This document shows, one piece after another, positions 15,474 to 22,505 of a stretch of DNA of 22,505 bases. Under the pieces are notes generated by a model that was not told the DNA's origin, did no database searches, and saw nothing but the letters and a program-made list of their open reading frames with translations. The first letter of the stretch is position 1. Every line of letters begins with the position of its first letter. Position numbers and translations under genes: made by a program. Source of the DNA: JBGSYJ01 sp041748075 (lineage in GTDB: Bacteria; Acidobacteriota; Thermoanaerobaculia; Gp7-AA8); the NCBI GenBank assembly GCA_041748075.1, contig JBGTDX010000115.1, positions 1-22,505 of the forward strand. The letters are read 5' to 3'.

Positions 15474-15812
15474 ATGAGCGACTACCTCGAAATCGCGAAC
15501 CTTGAAGATCTTGCCGTCGGTCAGAAGAAGATGGTCCTTGTCGGAGAGCGTCGTATTGCCCTCTATCGTACGGCGAAAGGAGTTTTCGCTACCGACAACA
15601 GCTGTCCCCACCGCGGCGGGCCTCTTGCAGAAGGGGACCTCATGGGGGACGAGATCGTCTGTCCCTGGCATCTCTGGAATTTCAACGTAGAGACCGGCAC
15701 AACGGAAATCACCGCCGACCTCTGCCTGGTCACTCATGAAGTGAAAATCGAAGGAGAAAAGATTCTCGTGCGACTCAGCCCTGTACCGCAACCGCCGGGC
15801 GAATTTTCATGA
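15474..15812 (+). CDS. Rieske [2Fe-2S] ferredoxin-like protein
   Basis: 112 residues covering one Rieske domain. The cluster ligands are in CPHRGGPL (Cys44, His46) and CPWHLWNF (Cys63, His66). This is the small soluble form seen as NirD-like or dioxygenase-ferredoxin subunits; there is no signal peptide or membrane helix. It probably carries electrons to a partner oxygenase or reductase, but none is in the window. The stop overlaps the ATG of the alpha/beta hydrolase by 4 bp (ATGA), so the two are translationally coupled. No Shine-Dalgarno is visible at 15474 because a repeat array fills the upstream region. Confidence 0.9.
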   Translation: MSDYLEIANLEDLAVGQKKMVLVGERRIALYRTAKGVFATDNSCPHRGGPLAEGDLMGDEIVCPWHLWNFNVETGTTEITADLCLVTHEVKIEGEKILVRLSPVPQPPGEFS

Positions 15813-16462
15813 GCCCGCGACCTCTTCGCCAGATCGATGACCTTCGCAGCGACGCGGGCCGTCTGGAGGCCCTCTACCGCGACATCGACCGCCCCTCTGC
15901 TGTTGCCGTGGTCTGCCATCCCCTCCCGGTCGAGGGCGGCAGTCTGCACAGCAAGATCGTTTTCCGTGCGGCCCGCGGCCTGGAAGCGGCCGGCGTGGCA
16001 ACCATCCGGTTCAACTTTCGCGGTACCGGGGCGAGCCAGGGTATCTACGACGCGGGCGAAGGGGAACAGAGGGACTTCGAGGCAGCTCTGCGGTGGATCA
16101 TCCGCCAACACCCGGAGGCGAAAGTCATGGCAGGAGGGTTCTCGTTCGGCTCATGGGTATCCACGCGCGCAGGTTGTGATCTGCCCGAGATTCAGGCGAT
16201 GTTTCTCATCGGTGCTCCGGTCAACAAGTACGACATGAGGTATCTGACTCAATGTCGAAAGCCGCTTCTCTTTCTGCACGGCACGGAAGATCCGTTCGGC
16301 GACGTCGATAAGCTCTCCGCGCTTGTCGAGAACATTCCGGACGCTGAGACGGTCATCGTCTCGGGAGCAGGGCATTTCTTCGACAAGGAGCTCGAGATGG
16401 TCGAGCAGACGATGAAGGAGTGGGCCACGAGGATGATCGAGGAACTGCCGGCGAAGGAGTGA
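15809..16462 (+). CDS. Alpha/beta hydrolase
   Basis: 217 residues of the small alpha/beta hydrolase type related to COG2945. CHPLPVEGGSLHSKI (36-50) and IRFNFRGTGASQG (66-78) form the early strand and oxyanion region. The nucleophile elbow is GGFSFGSW with Ser112. The acid is Asp161 in LHGTEDPFG and the base His189 in SGAGHFFD. The triad is complete, so it should be an active esterase-like enzyme; the substrate is unknown. There is no signal peptide. The start overlaps the Rieske stop by 4 bp. A MITE-like element begins 30 bp after its stop and may end transcription. Confidence 0.9.
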   Translation: MSPRPLRQIDDLRSDAGRLEALYRDIDRPSAVAVVCHPLPVEGGSLHSKIVFRAARGLEAAGVATIRFNFRGTGASQGIYDAGEGEQRDFEAALRWIIRQHPEAKVMAGGFSFGSWVSTRAGCDLPEIQAMFLIGAPVNKYDMRYLTQCRKPLLFLHGTEDPFGDVDKLSALVENIPDAETVIVSGAGHFFDKELEMVEQTMKEWATRMIEELPAKE

Positions 16463-16492
16463 GCCCGGTGTCAGCCCTCGATCGACGCTGCT

Positions 16493-16642
16493 AATGAACC
16501 TCTCCGAACCGGGAGGGATGTAGAAACACGTCATCCTGAGCGAAGCGAAGGATCTCCTGAAGAGGATCGAGCACTGCAAACGAGATCCTTCGCTTCGCTC
16601 AGGATGACGTGGCCTCGCTCAGCATGACACGGGTGGTTCATC
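16493..16642. mobile_element. MITE-like element, copy 2 (150 bp)
   Basis: Left end AATGAACC (16493-16500), right end GGTTCATC (16635-16642; 7 of 8 match). The hairpin arms at 16530-16554 and 16584-16608 are perfectly complementary over 25 bp. The left end lies 37 nt from the left arm, exactly as in copy 1. An extra partial arm at about 16614-16631 (CTCGCTCAGCATGACAC) makes this copy longer. Confidence 0.75.
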
Positions 16643-16707
16643 ACCCCTTCACCGGCGCCCAGCGCCGTTAGCTCGCTCCGGATGAAACATCGTTCGATTT
16701 TTTCCAG

Positions 16708-16730
16708 CCTCTGAGCGCAGCGGAGGATTT
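16708..16730. repeat. Decayed arm of the MITE-like repeat
   Basis: CTGAGCGCAGCGGAGGATTT (16711-16730) resembles the arm motif CTGAGCGAAGCGAAGGAT with several changes, and no partner arm is nearby. It is probably a relic of the same repeat family. Confidence 0.5.
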
Positions 16731-16764
16731 TATGAAGTCCTGCGTCCCTGAGCGCGAACTACGC

Positions 16765-18282
16765 TTACGATTTGTCGGACGGCTCGTGCGATTTCCTGCC
16801 GAGTCTCTTGAGCGCCTGGCGATTGTTCTCATCAATCTGCAGGACATCCTCCCAGCAGCTTTCTGCGCGCGAAGTCAGGCCCTGGCTTCGAAACAGGTCG
16901 CCGAGTGAGATCAGAGCCTCGATGTGATTCGGGTCGATCGCAAGTGCCTTCTGCAGGCTCTCCGAGGCATGATGGTGCCATTGAGGGTTCCGCTCCTGAC
17001 AGCTGCCGAGCAGGAACCAGGCATCGGCGAAGTCAGGCGCGTAGTCGACCGCCTGCTTGAGCAGAACGATCGCGCCGTAGTAGTCCCCACGCGCAGCCAG
17101 ACGCGTCGCCCGCTGGAAGTTCTGTTCGCTGATCGATCGTCGGGTTAGCCGTTGCTGGACCGTCTGGTGTCCGGAGGCAGTGTCCAGACGCGCGAGCAGC
17201 GAGTCGTAGTCGTGTCTTCGGGCAGGGTCGGAGAGCTGCTCGGATGCTTCGTGGACCCGTCTGCGAATGGCCGAAACAGAGTCCCGGACGATGGGAGGGA
17301 AGTCTTTCGGGTCGAACTCCCTGGAGAGCTCCGACGCTTGCTTCATGATTTCGGTGCGCGTGGCGCCGGCGGGAACTTTCAGCAGTTCGTAGTGATTCAG
17401 ATTGGGAAGGTGCCGTGCCAGGGCCAAGACTTTGAGCGCGCGTGGATCCGAGCCGATCGACGCCATCAGCATCAGATCCCCCTGCGTGTCGTGATCGTCG
17501 ACGAACTTTCGGGGCGCCGGTGCCTCCTCGGCTTCCGCGAAAAGGCCGAGAGTGAGCATCACAATCAGCACCCGGGCGACGGCCGCCGAGTTCCCGGGCA
17601 TTCTCCGGATGAAGGTCTCGATCGTCTCCGGTCCCTCCAGAGCGGAAGCAACCGCGAGCTCGCCGGCAGTGAAAGGAAGGGAGGACAAGACGAACATCGA
17701 GTCGCGGTTCGGCGCGATCCGGCGCTGGATGTCGCCCAGCGAGCGGCGGAGAACGAGTCCGTTTTCAATTCCGCGAACTCCCTCCAGCACGAAGCCTGGA
17801 GTCGATTTCACGAATGCGCGTTTGCGGATAGGCAACGGCTCGGCGATGGTGAACGCCGCCGTCCCTTCGGTCCACGAGAAGAGGGGCATTGCCAGCGAAA
17901 GCATCCACTCGCGGAGCAGGGCGTCCTTCCGCTCGAGATGGATGATGTTTCCTTCGTGAAAAAGAGGAACGGCGTCGGTCCAGTCAGCCGGGGTGAGCTG
18001 CAGAGCCTGGTCGTTTCCGATCAGGCCCCTTTGGAACAGCCAGGCTCCGAGGGATTCGTGAATCGAGTTCGAGGTGATTAGCGAAAGCTCTCCGTCGGCG
18101 AAATGAAAGACCTTACGCACCGGCTCGCTCACTACGGTCAGCGCGCCACTCTTCCTACCGGTGATGATCTCACCGAGGAGGTTGGGAAACGGCGTAACTT
18201 CGATTCTCTGAAGGCTCAAGGGAGGGGGTCGCGCTGTTGAATTCGTGAATGGTACCCGAAGCGGACCGGCAGGAGCCCTCAT
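16765..18282 (-). CDS. DUF4388 (PATAN) protein with degenerate J-like region and C-terminal TPRs
   Basis: 505 residues from ATG 18282; earlier in-frame ATGs at 18354 and 18441 add a non-conserved Arg-rich lead, so the start is uncertain. Residues of about 30-95 (FPNLLGEIITGRKSGALTVV, then FADGELSLITSN) are DUF4388, a domain found in regulators and gliding or polarity proteins. Residues of about 296-366 resemble a J domain (NHYELLKVPAGATRTEIMKQ, then LSDPARRHDYD), but the HPD that stimulates DnaK is lacking; the matching spot reads EFDPKDF. Residues of about 388-495 hold TPRs (FADAWFLLGSCQ, NHIEALISLGDLFRSQG). No signal peptide, so it is probably a cytosolic scaffold. It is divergent from the exported TPR gene; the 185-bp gap between them has no clear promoter motif that I can defend. 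Confidence 0.82.
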   Translation of the reverse strand: MRAPAGPLRVPFTNSTARPPPLSLQRIEVTPFPNLLGEIITGRKSGALTVVSEPVRKVFHFADGELSLITSNSIHESLGAWLFQRGLIGNDQALQLTPADWTDAVPLFHEGNIIHLERKDALLREWMLSLAMPLFSWTEGTAAFTIAEPLPIRKRAFVKSTPGFVLEGVRGIENGLVLRRSLGDIQRRIAPNRDSMFVLSSLPFTAGELAVASALEGPETIETFIRRMPGNSAAVARVLIVMLTLGLFAEAEEAPAPRKFVDDHDTQGDLMLMASIGSDPRALKVLALARHLPNLNHYELLKVPAGATRTEIMKQASELSREFDPKDFPPIVRDSVSAIRRRVHEASEQLSDPARRHDYDSLLARLDTASGHQTVQQRLTRRSISEQNFQRATRLAARGDYYGAIVLLKQAVDYAPDFADAWFLLGSCQERNPQWHHHASESLQKALAIDPNHIEALISLGDLFRSQGLTSRAESCWEDVLQIDENNRQALKRLGRKSHEPSDKS

Positions 18283-18467
18283 TTGAGTCCGCTGGGAACC
18301 CCTCCATTGAAGGAAAGCAGTCTGCGTGCCGCCGGCCTCTGTGAGGGGTCTCATTCGGGATCGGAAGTATCCATGACGGGCGGCCCGCGGATCGCATCGT
18401 GCAGAACATTCACACCTCCGCAAGAATGCGCGAGGCGACACCGTTGTTGCAAAAACCCGGTGATAAG

Positions 18468-20378
18468 ATGAAATTCATGCGAGCTCTTCCTCTGGCTGTT
18501 CTTTGCCTCGCTCTGCTGACCTTTCCCGCGCAGGGCCAGGTCGATTCGCAGGATGCGTACGACTTCATGATCGGCAAGCTATCCGCCGAGTCGAATGATT
18601 TTGACGACGCGATCACGCGTCTAGACCGGGTGATCGCAAAAAACCCTGGCGATCCGGTCCTGCTCTATGAGCGGGCGATGGTCCTGCTGGCCGCCTCCCG
18701 CCTGGATAAGGGAGAGGCCGAGCTTCGAAAGCTCGTGCAGCAGTTTCCCGACTTCTACGATGCGCGGCGGCTGCTTGGCCGTCTGCTGCTCGACCGGTCC
18801 GGAGGCGATCCTCGCAAGGTGGAGGAAGGCCTGGTCCATCTCAAGGATGCCTTCCGGCTCTATCCCGGCGATGTGATCACCGGCTCGACGATCGCCCAGA
18901 TCCTCATGTCCCTCGACCGCCCGGAGGAGGCTGAGAAGGTCATTGCTACGCTGCTCGAGCAGTCGCCGGATCAGCGGATGCTGAATTACACCTACGCCCA
19001 GATCCTTACGCGTCTGGGTCGCGGCGACGAAGCGCGCCCTCACCTGGAACGCGTTCTCACGGGAGATCCGTCCTACGCGCCGGCGGTGTTCCAGCTGGTC
19101 GACATCTATCAGAAGTCCAGCGAGTGGACCAAAGCGGCCGAAGCTCTCGAGCCTCTCGTTTCGAGGGATCCGGGGAATCTCGATCTGCAGCGGCAGCAGG
19201 CCTTCTTCTTTCTGCGAGGTGGCGAGAGCCGCAAAGCTCTCGAAAGCCTGCAGATGCTTCACGAAGTCGATCCTTCTGACGACCGCACTGCCTTTTATCT
19301 CGCGGAGGCCCTGAGCGATTCCGGTGAGCGCGAGCAGGCGGACGCCATTTACAAGCGTCTGCTCGAGAAGAATCCCGGCGATGCGGATCTGCTGGTCAGC
19401 TTCGGGCTGAGCCAGCTCGCCCAGCGGAACTATCCCGAGGCCGAGACGACGTTCCGCACACTGCTCGGCACGCCTGGCCTTGCCGAGAACGGCGTCGCGA
19501 TGGCGCGGACCCAGCTCGCACTCATCGATCTCCAGCGCAATGACGATGAAGGCGCGCTCGCGAAAGCGAAGGAGGTGCTGATCTACGGGGAGAAGCCCAA
19601 CCTCCAGGCGATCAATATCGCTCTCGACGTTCTGCGCCGCGAGAAGCGTCATGCGGAGGCTCTCGAGCTTCTTGATCCGCTTGTGGCCAGCCATCCTACG
19701 GATGCGTACTTGAACGCCCGCTACGTCGAGTTCCTTCTTCGCTCAGGCGAGAAGGACAAGGCGCGATCGCTCGCCGAGTCGCAGTTGAGAATGCCCAACT
19801 CGAAGTCGATCACGGTGGCTGATGCGTTCGCCAGTGCCGAGGAGTATGCAACGGGTATCGAGCTGCTCGAGGGCGTGCGGAAAAAGGATCCGGAGAGCCG
19901 CGACATACTCTTTGAGCTCGGCTCGTTCTACGAGCGGGCTTCCCGGTATGCGGACGCCGAGAAGGTATTCCTCGAGCTTCTCGAGCGTCATCCCGGCGAT
20001 GCGCCGACGCTCAACTATCTCGGATACATGTGGGCCGACCGGAATGAGAATCTCGAGCGCGCCGAGACGATGCTCATCGAGGCGGTCGCTGCCGAACCGC
20101 GGAATGGCGCCTACGTCGACTCTCTCGGTTGGGTCTACTTCAGGCTTGGAAAGCTCGATCTTGCCGAGAAGTACCTGAAGGAAGCCGCCCGGCTGATTCC
20201 CGGCGATCCGACCATCCAGGAGCATCTCGGCGATCTGTTCGCAAAGCAGGGCGAATATCAACTGGCGCTCGAGAAGTACAAGGAAGCACTGAGCCTCCGC
20301 CCCCAGCCGAAAGAGAAAGCGGTGCTCGAGACCAAACTCGCTGAAGCGGAGAGGCTCGCTACGGCGGCCGTCCGTTGA
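18468..20378 (+). CDS. Large exported TPR-repeat protein
   Basis: 636 residues. The start at 18468 gives a clean Sec signal MKFMRALPLAVLCLALLTFP with AQG as the probable cleavage site near residue 23; GGTGATAAG lies just upstream. The longer ORF from 18399 would bury the signal. The rest is a near-continuous run of TPR hairpins, with recurring ...A..Y...L...P.D... spacing, for example NPGDPVLLYERAMVLLAASR, GDAPTLNYLGYMWADRNENL, and the final GDPTIQEHLGDLFAKQGEYQ. It ends about 105 bp before the LolB-like lipoprotein gene and ispE on the same strand. TPR proteins with this architecture often act in outer-membrane assembly or secretion scaffolds; the exact partner is unknown. Confidence 0.9.
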   Translation: MKFMRALPLAVLCLALLTFPAQGQVDSQDAYDFMIGKLSAESNDFDDAITRLDRVIAKNPGDPVLLYERAMVLLAASRLDKGEAELRKLVQQFPDFYDARRLLGRLLLDRSGGDPRKVEEGLVHLKDAFRLYPGDVITGSTIAQILMSLDRPEEAEKVIATLLEQSPDQRMLNYTYAQILTRLGRGDEARPHLERVLTGDPSYAPAVFQLVDIYQKSSEWTKAAEALEPLVSRDPGNLDLQRQQAFFFLRGGESRKALESLQMLHEVDPSDDRTAFYLAEALSDSGEREQADAIYKRLLEKNPGDADLLVSFGLSQLAQRNYPEAETTFRTLLGTPGLAENGVAMARTQLALIDLQRNDDEGALAKAKEVLIYGEKPNLQAINIALDVLRREKRHAEALELLDPLVASHPTDAYLNARYVEFLLRSGEKDKARSLAESQLRMPNSKSITVADAFASAEEYATGIELLEGVRKKDPESRDILFELGSFYERASRYADAEKVFLELLERHPGDAPTLNYLGYMWADRNENLERAETMLIEAVAAEPRNGAYVDSLGWVYFRLGKLDLAEKYLKEAARLIPGDPTIQEHLGDLFAKQGEYQLALEKYKEALSLRPQPKEKAVLETKLAEAERLATAAVR

Positions 20379-20391
20379 AGCGGTCCGGACT

Positions 20392-20485
20392 CATCATCCC
20401 GAGCGAAGCGAAGGGTCATCTTGCGCTGCGATAACGACCTCGTCCCGAGATCCTTCGCTTCGCTCAGGATGACAAGCTCGTTCAT
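20392..20485. mobile_element. Partial MITE-like element between TPR gene and lipoprotein gene
   Basis: The left arm (20394-20417, with CATCCCGAGCGAAGCGAAG) and right arm (20449-20473, identical to the arm of copy 2) face each other over a 31-nt loop. The left terminal repeat is not recognisable. On the right, GTTCAT (20480-20485) remains at the expected distance and its ATG is one candidate start of the next gene. Confidence 0.65.
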
Positions 20486-20504
20486 GTCTCGCAGATTCGG
20501 CACC

Positions 20505-21284
20505 ATGCGGCGGACCGGGATTGCACTCACCGCGCTGATCTGCCTGTACCTCATCGCCTCCTGCGCGACCGTGCCGAAAACCATCTTCCCCATGGGGACG
20601 ACGGACCCTCGAGACGCCTGGGCCCAGCTGCTCTCGACGCGGCGCGGCTTTGACGGCGTTCGGAGCTTTGCCAGAATGCGCGTCAACGAGGGCGATCGCG
20701 CCCGATCGTTCAATGCGCGCATCGCCCTCGACCGTCGCGGCACGCTGCAGATCGAAGGTCTCACTCCGATCGGTACGAAAGCCTTCACCCTCCATGCGAG
20801 CGGTCGCGCTGTGACATTCGTCAATGATCTCGACAGAACCTACTGGACGGGAGACCTCGAAGTGCTCTCGCGCTTAATGCGCCTTCCCGTTGCGGAGCTC
20901 CAGGCCCGAGACCTCGGAATGCTGCTCATGGGCCTGCCGGCGGGAACGGATTCGATGTTCGACATGCAGGGGAACGCGGAGAGCGGTCAGTTCAAGGTGG
21001 AGCACGGGCCGTTTCGCTATACAGTCGCGGGCGCAGGGTTCGAAGACGCCGTGGCGGTCCAGGGCGACCAGCGGATCGTCTTCCGATACGCGCCGCCGCG
21101 CTATCCGGCTGCAGCCGTGACGATTCTCAGCACGACGCTCGTGAACGGCACAGGGAATCTAACCGAGCACCTCAGCGTGGTACACAACGAAGTCGTGAAG
21201 GCCCCGGAGATTCTGTCTGCGCCGGCGATCGAACCGGGATACCGGCCGGGACAGCCTCCTGCGGCGTTGCCGTTGGAAGAATGA
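20505..21284 (+). CDS. LolB-like outer-membrane lipoprotein
   Basis: 259 residues from ATG 20505: MRRTGIALTALICLYLIASC, a lipoprotein signal with lipobox IAS|C (Cys20). An ATG at 20484 would add seven residues, and further ORF upstream is repeat translation. After a short linker, the pattern GFDGVRSFARMRVNE..., ARIALDRRGTLQIEGLTPIG, then short alternating strands to FRYAPPR recalls the half-barrel of LolB and related DUF4292-type lipoproteins (the strand meaning roughly 'g.l..e...P.G'). Similarity is by pattern only. In enterobacteria lolB is next to ispE, as here, which supports the call. A TPR protein lies upstream. The likely role is lipoprotein or lipid handling at the outer membrane. Confidence 0.65.
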   Translation: MRRTGIALTALICLYLIASCATVPKTIFPMGTTDPRDAWAQLLSTRRGFDGVRSFARMRVNEGDRARSFNARIALDRRGTLQIEGLTPIGTKAFTLHASGRAVTFVNDLDRTYWTGDLEVLSRLMRLPVAELQARDLGMLLMGLPAGTDSMFDMQGNAESGQFKVEHGPFRYTVAGAGFEDAVAVQGDQRIVFRYAPPRYPAAAVTILSTTLVNGTGNLTEHLSVVHNEVVKAPEILSAPAIEPGYRPGQPPAALPLEE

Positions 21285-21331
21285 AAAGGTTTATGAACCG
21301 GGAGCGGTTTCGCGCAGTGAGTCATCGCGAA

Positions 21332-21508
21332 CCCCTCGCCCCGCGTCAGCGGGGAGAGGGGCAGGGGAGAGGGGCGTTGCAACCGCACCGAATGGGCATG
21401 AGTGGATGCGGAGGTCACGCCCCTCACCCGGCGCGCTGCTCCATCGCGAGTGGTTTCATCGGGGCGAAATCCGCGCGCCACCCTCTCCCCGCTGCGCGGG
21501 GCGAGGGG
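21332..21508. repeat. Long inverted repeat element between LolB-like gene and ispE
   Basis: Outer arms at 21332-21360 and 21481-21508 are complementary over about 28 bp with one 1-nt indel; the arm motif is CCCTCTCCCCGCTG...GCGGGG. Each arm is itself a hairpin (CCCCGC-GTCA-GCGGGG on the left). The interior has a partial further copy (CCCCTCACCCGGCGCG at about 21420). It differs in sequence from the CCTGAGCG family. The right arm supplies GAGGGGAGG, the ribosome-binding site of ispE. Confidence 0.8.
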
Positions 21509-21518
21509 AGGCATGGCC

Positions 21519-22400
21519 ATGACGCCTAAATCCATCTCCATCCGCGCGCACGCGAAGATCAACTGGATGCTGCGCGTGCTCGGAAAGCGTAACGACGGCT
21601 ACCACAATCTCGAGACCCTCTTTCAGTCGATCTCACTGGCCGACGACATCACCATCGAGAGCGCGGAGAGCTTCTCGTTTCTCTGCGATGATCCCTCGCT
21701 TCCATCAGGCGAGGACAACCTCGTCGTGAAGGCTTATCGCCGGATGCAGCAGGAAATGCCGATCCCGCCGGTGAAGATCGTGCTGAGTAAACAGATACCG
21801 TCGGGCGGAGGACTGGGGGGAGGCTCGTCGAACGCCGCGGGGGTCATGCGGGCGCTGCTCGCCTTCGCCGATCGTGTTCCCACCGCAGCGCGGATGTCGT
21901 CGATCGCTCTGGAGCTCGGCTCAGATGTCCCGTACTTCCTCGTCGGAGGCGCCGCGTACGGGAAGGGCAGGGGTGAGATGCTGACCGCGCTGCCGGATCC
22001 TCCGACTATTCCGCTGCTTCTGTTGCTCCCGGAAGAGCGGATGTCGACAGCGGAAGCGTTCAGGATGCTCGACGAGCGGGGGGGGCAGAGGGAAGCCGAC
22101 CATCAGTCCTCCGGCGCGGATGCGACGTTCCGCACGATGCTGGAGCTGGGGTTCGATCAGGCGGGCCGGTTGTTCGAGAACGACTTCGAATCAGTCGTGT
22201 TTCCGTCCCATCCCCACTTCGCGGTTCTCAGAGAGCAGCTCGTCACCGAGGGTGCATTCTGGGCCCGGATGAGCGGCTCCGGCTCGACGATTGCCGGCGC
22301 GTTTGCCGACGTCGCCTCTCGGGACAGGGCCTTCGACGCGCTTTCGAAGAACTTCCGAGCGGTCAAAGCGGAAACAATCAGCCGCGCCGAGTCGTTGTGA
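21519..22400 (+). CDS. ispE: 4-diphosphocytidyl-2-C-methyl-D-erythritol kinase IspE
   Basis: GHMP-family kinase of the MEP isoprenoid pathway; it phosphorylates CDP-ME at the 2-hydroxyl. 293 residues. The N-terminal AKINWMLRVLGKRNDGYHNL (12-31) includes Lys13; the ATP loop is PSGGGLGGGSSNAAGVM (94-110); Asp136 lies in LGSDVPYFLVGG; the third motif is ARMSGSGSTIAGAF near the C-terminus. ATG 21519 is chosen because GAGGGGAGG ends 8 nt upstream and the protein then begins as usual; ATG 21513 is too close to that site, and the ORF from 21402 translates a repeat. The LolB-like gene lies upstream. No prs gene or tRNA is seen after it before the window ends. Confidence 0.96.
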   Translation: MTPKSISIRAHAKINWMLRVLGKRNDGYHNLETLFQSISLADDITIESAESFSFLCDDPSLPSGEDNLVVKAYRRMQQEMPIPPVKIVLSKQIPSGGGLGGGSSNAAGVMRALLAFADRVPTAARMSSIALELGSDVPYFLVGGAAYGKGRGEMLTALPDPPTIPLLLLLPEERMSTAEAFRMLDERGGQREADHQSSGADATFRTMLELGFDQAGRLFENDFESVVFPSHPHFAVLREQLVTEGAFWARMSGSGSTIAGAFADVASRDRAFDALSKNFRAVKAETISRAESL

Positions 22401-22451
22401 CTCCGGTGCGCATCGTTCTTTGCTGATGAGGTTATGAATTAATCGAAGTGT

Positions 22452-22478
22452 GTCATCCCGAGCGTCGAGCGAGGGATC
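22452..22478. repeat. Single arm of the CCTGAGCG-type repeat after ispE
   Basis: GTCATCCCGAGCGTCGAGCG followed by AGGGATC is a variant of the arm found in the MITE-like elements, 51 bp past the ispE stop. The partner arm, if any, lies beyond the window edge. Confidence 0.6.
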
Positions 22479-22505
22479 TGGGAGGGGGCCCCTTCGACAC
22501 GGGAG

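Larger units (their letters stand above)
16463..16764. other. Repeat-filled intergenic region between convergent genes
   Basis: A 302-bp gap between the hydrolase (plus) and the DUF4388 gene (minus). It holds a full MITE-like element (16493-16642) and a decayed copy of its hairpin arm (16708-16730). No gene is supported. The large hairpin could act as a two-way transcription stop for the two converging genes; this is inference. Confidence 0.8.

Noticed and set aside
14418..15791. Minus-strand ORF of 457 codons spanning the crotonase and Rieske genes
   Set aside because: It runs through the crotonase in another frame, through the 7-bp arrays, and against the Rieske gene; low-complexity Arg-rich translation.
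15474..16462. Rieske plus alpha/beta hydrolase plus PaaG-like crotonase as an aromatic-ring degradation cluster
   Set aside because: The crotonase is on the opposite strand and no oxygenase, CoA ligase or other pathway gene is present; too little to claim a pathway.
16151..16579. Minus-strand ORF with RRSFASLRMT near its start
   Set aside because: Begins in the MITE-like repeat and runs antisense to the hydrolase.

Overview
The window is high-GC bacterial DNA carrying about 19 intact protein genes and one broken transposase-like gene. I see no tRNA, rRNA or CRISPR array. The gene set suggests Acidobacteriota or a similar deep-branching Gram-negative soil or sediment lineage: a DUF4388/PATAN protein with TPRs, an MglA-type GTPase with a long tail, several TPR proteins, lipoproteins, an RsbU/RsbW/STAS partner-switching set, an orphan GAF-type enhancer-binding protein, and many dispersed repeats of the GTCATCCTGAGCGAAGCGA type. 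This placement is an inference from gene content, not a proof.

Layout. Positions 1-780 hold a REP-associated tyrosine transposase (rayT) relic, frameshifted and C-terminally short, flanked by inverted REP palindromes. Positions 781-9572 are all minus-strand genes. In transcription order they are a Rossmann/DUF2520 dehydrogenase-like protein, an MglA-like GTPase with a 250-residue tail, an MltD-like LysM lytic transglycosylase lipoprotein, a repeat-filled gap, ileS, a PHP phosphoesterase (RNase AM/TrpH family), and queG. Positions 9613-14522 are plus-strand: a small exported TPR-like protein, a GAF/AAA+/Fis regulator, then an apparent sigma-54 (-24/-12) promoter driving a 55-residue hydrophobic ORF, an RsbW-like kinase, a STAS antagonist and a two-GAF RsbU-like phosphatase. 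Next come a PaaG-like crotonase (minus), a Rieske ferredoxin overlapping an alpha/beta hydrolase (plus), a second repeat-filled gap, a DUF4388/J-like/TPR protein (minus), and on the plus strand a large exported TPR protein, a LolB-like lipoprotein and ispE.

How the parts may work together. The most notable block is 10054-14522. A GAF-sensing enhancer-binding protein lies directly upstream of a near-consensus sigma-54 promoter with candidate upstream activator sites, and that promoter leads a partner-switching module. The regulator's GAFTGA loop, the part that normally touches sigma-54, reads GVATGV. Either this is an alternative sigma-54-contacting loop, or the promoter is served by another activator. 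The TPR - LolB-like - ispE order recalls the proteobacterial lolB-ispE neighbourhood and suggests outer-membrane lipoprotein handling.

The intergenic DNA is unusually rich in repeats. There are two full copies (133 and 150 bp) and several relics of a MITE-like element with AATGAACC/GGTTCAT(T) ends around a 25-bp-arm hairpin; a second long inverted repeat abutting ispE; and four arrays of different 7-bp units. Several repeats supply, or nearly supply, the ribosome-binding site or start codon of the next gene.
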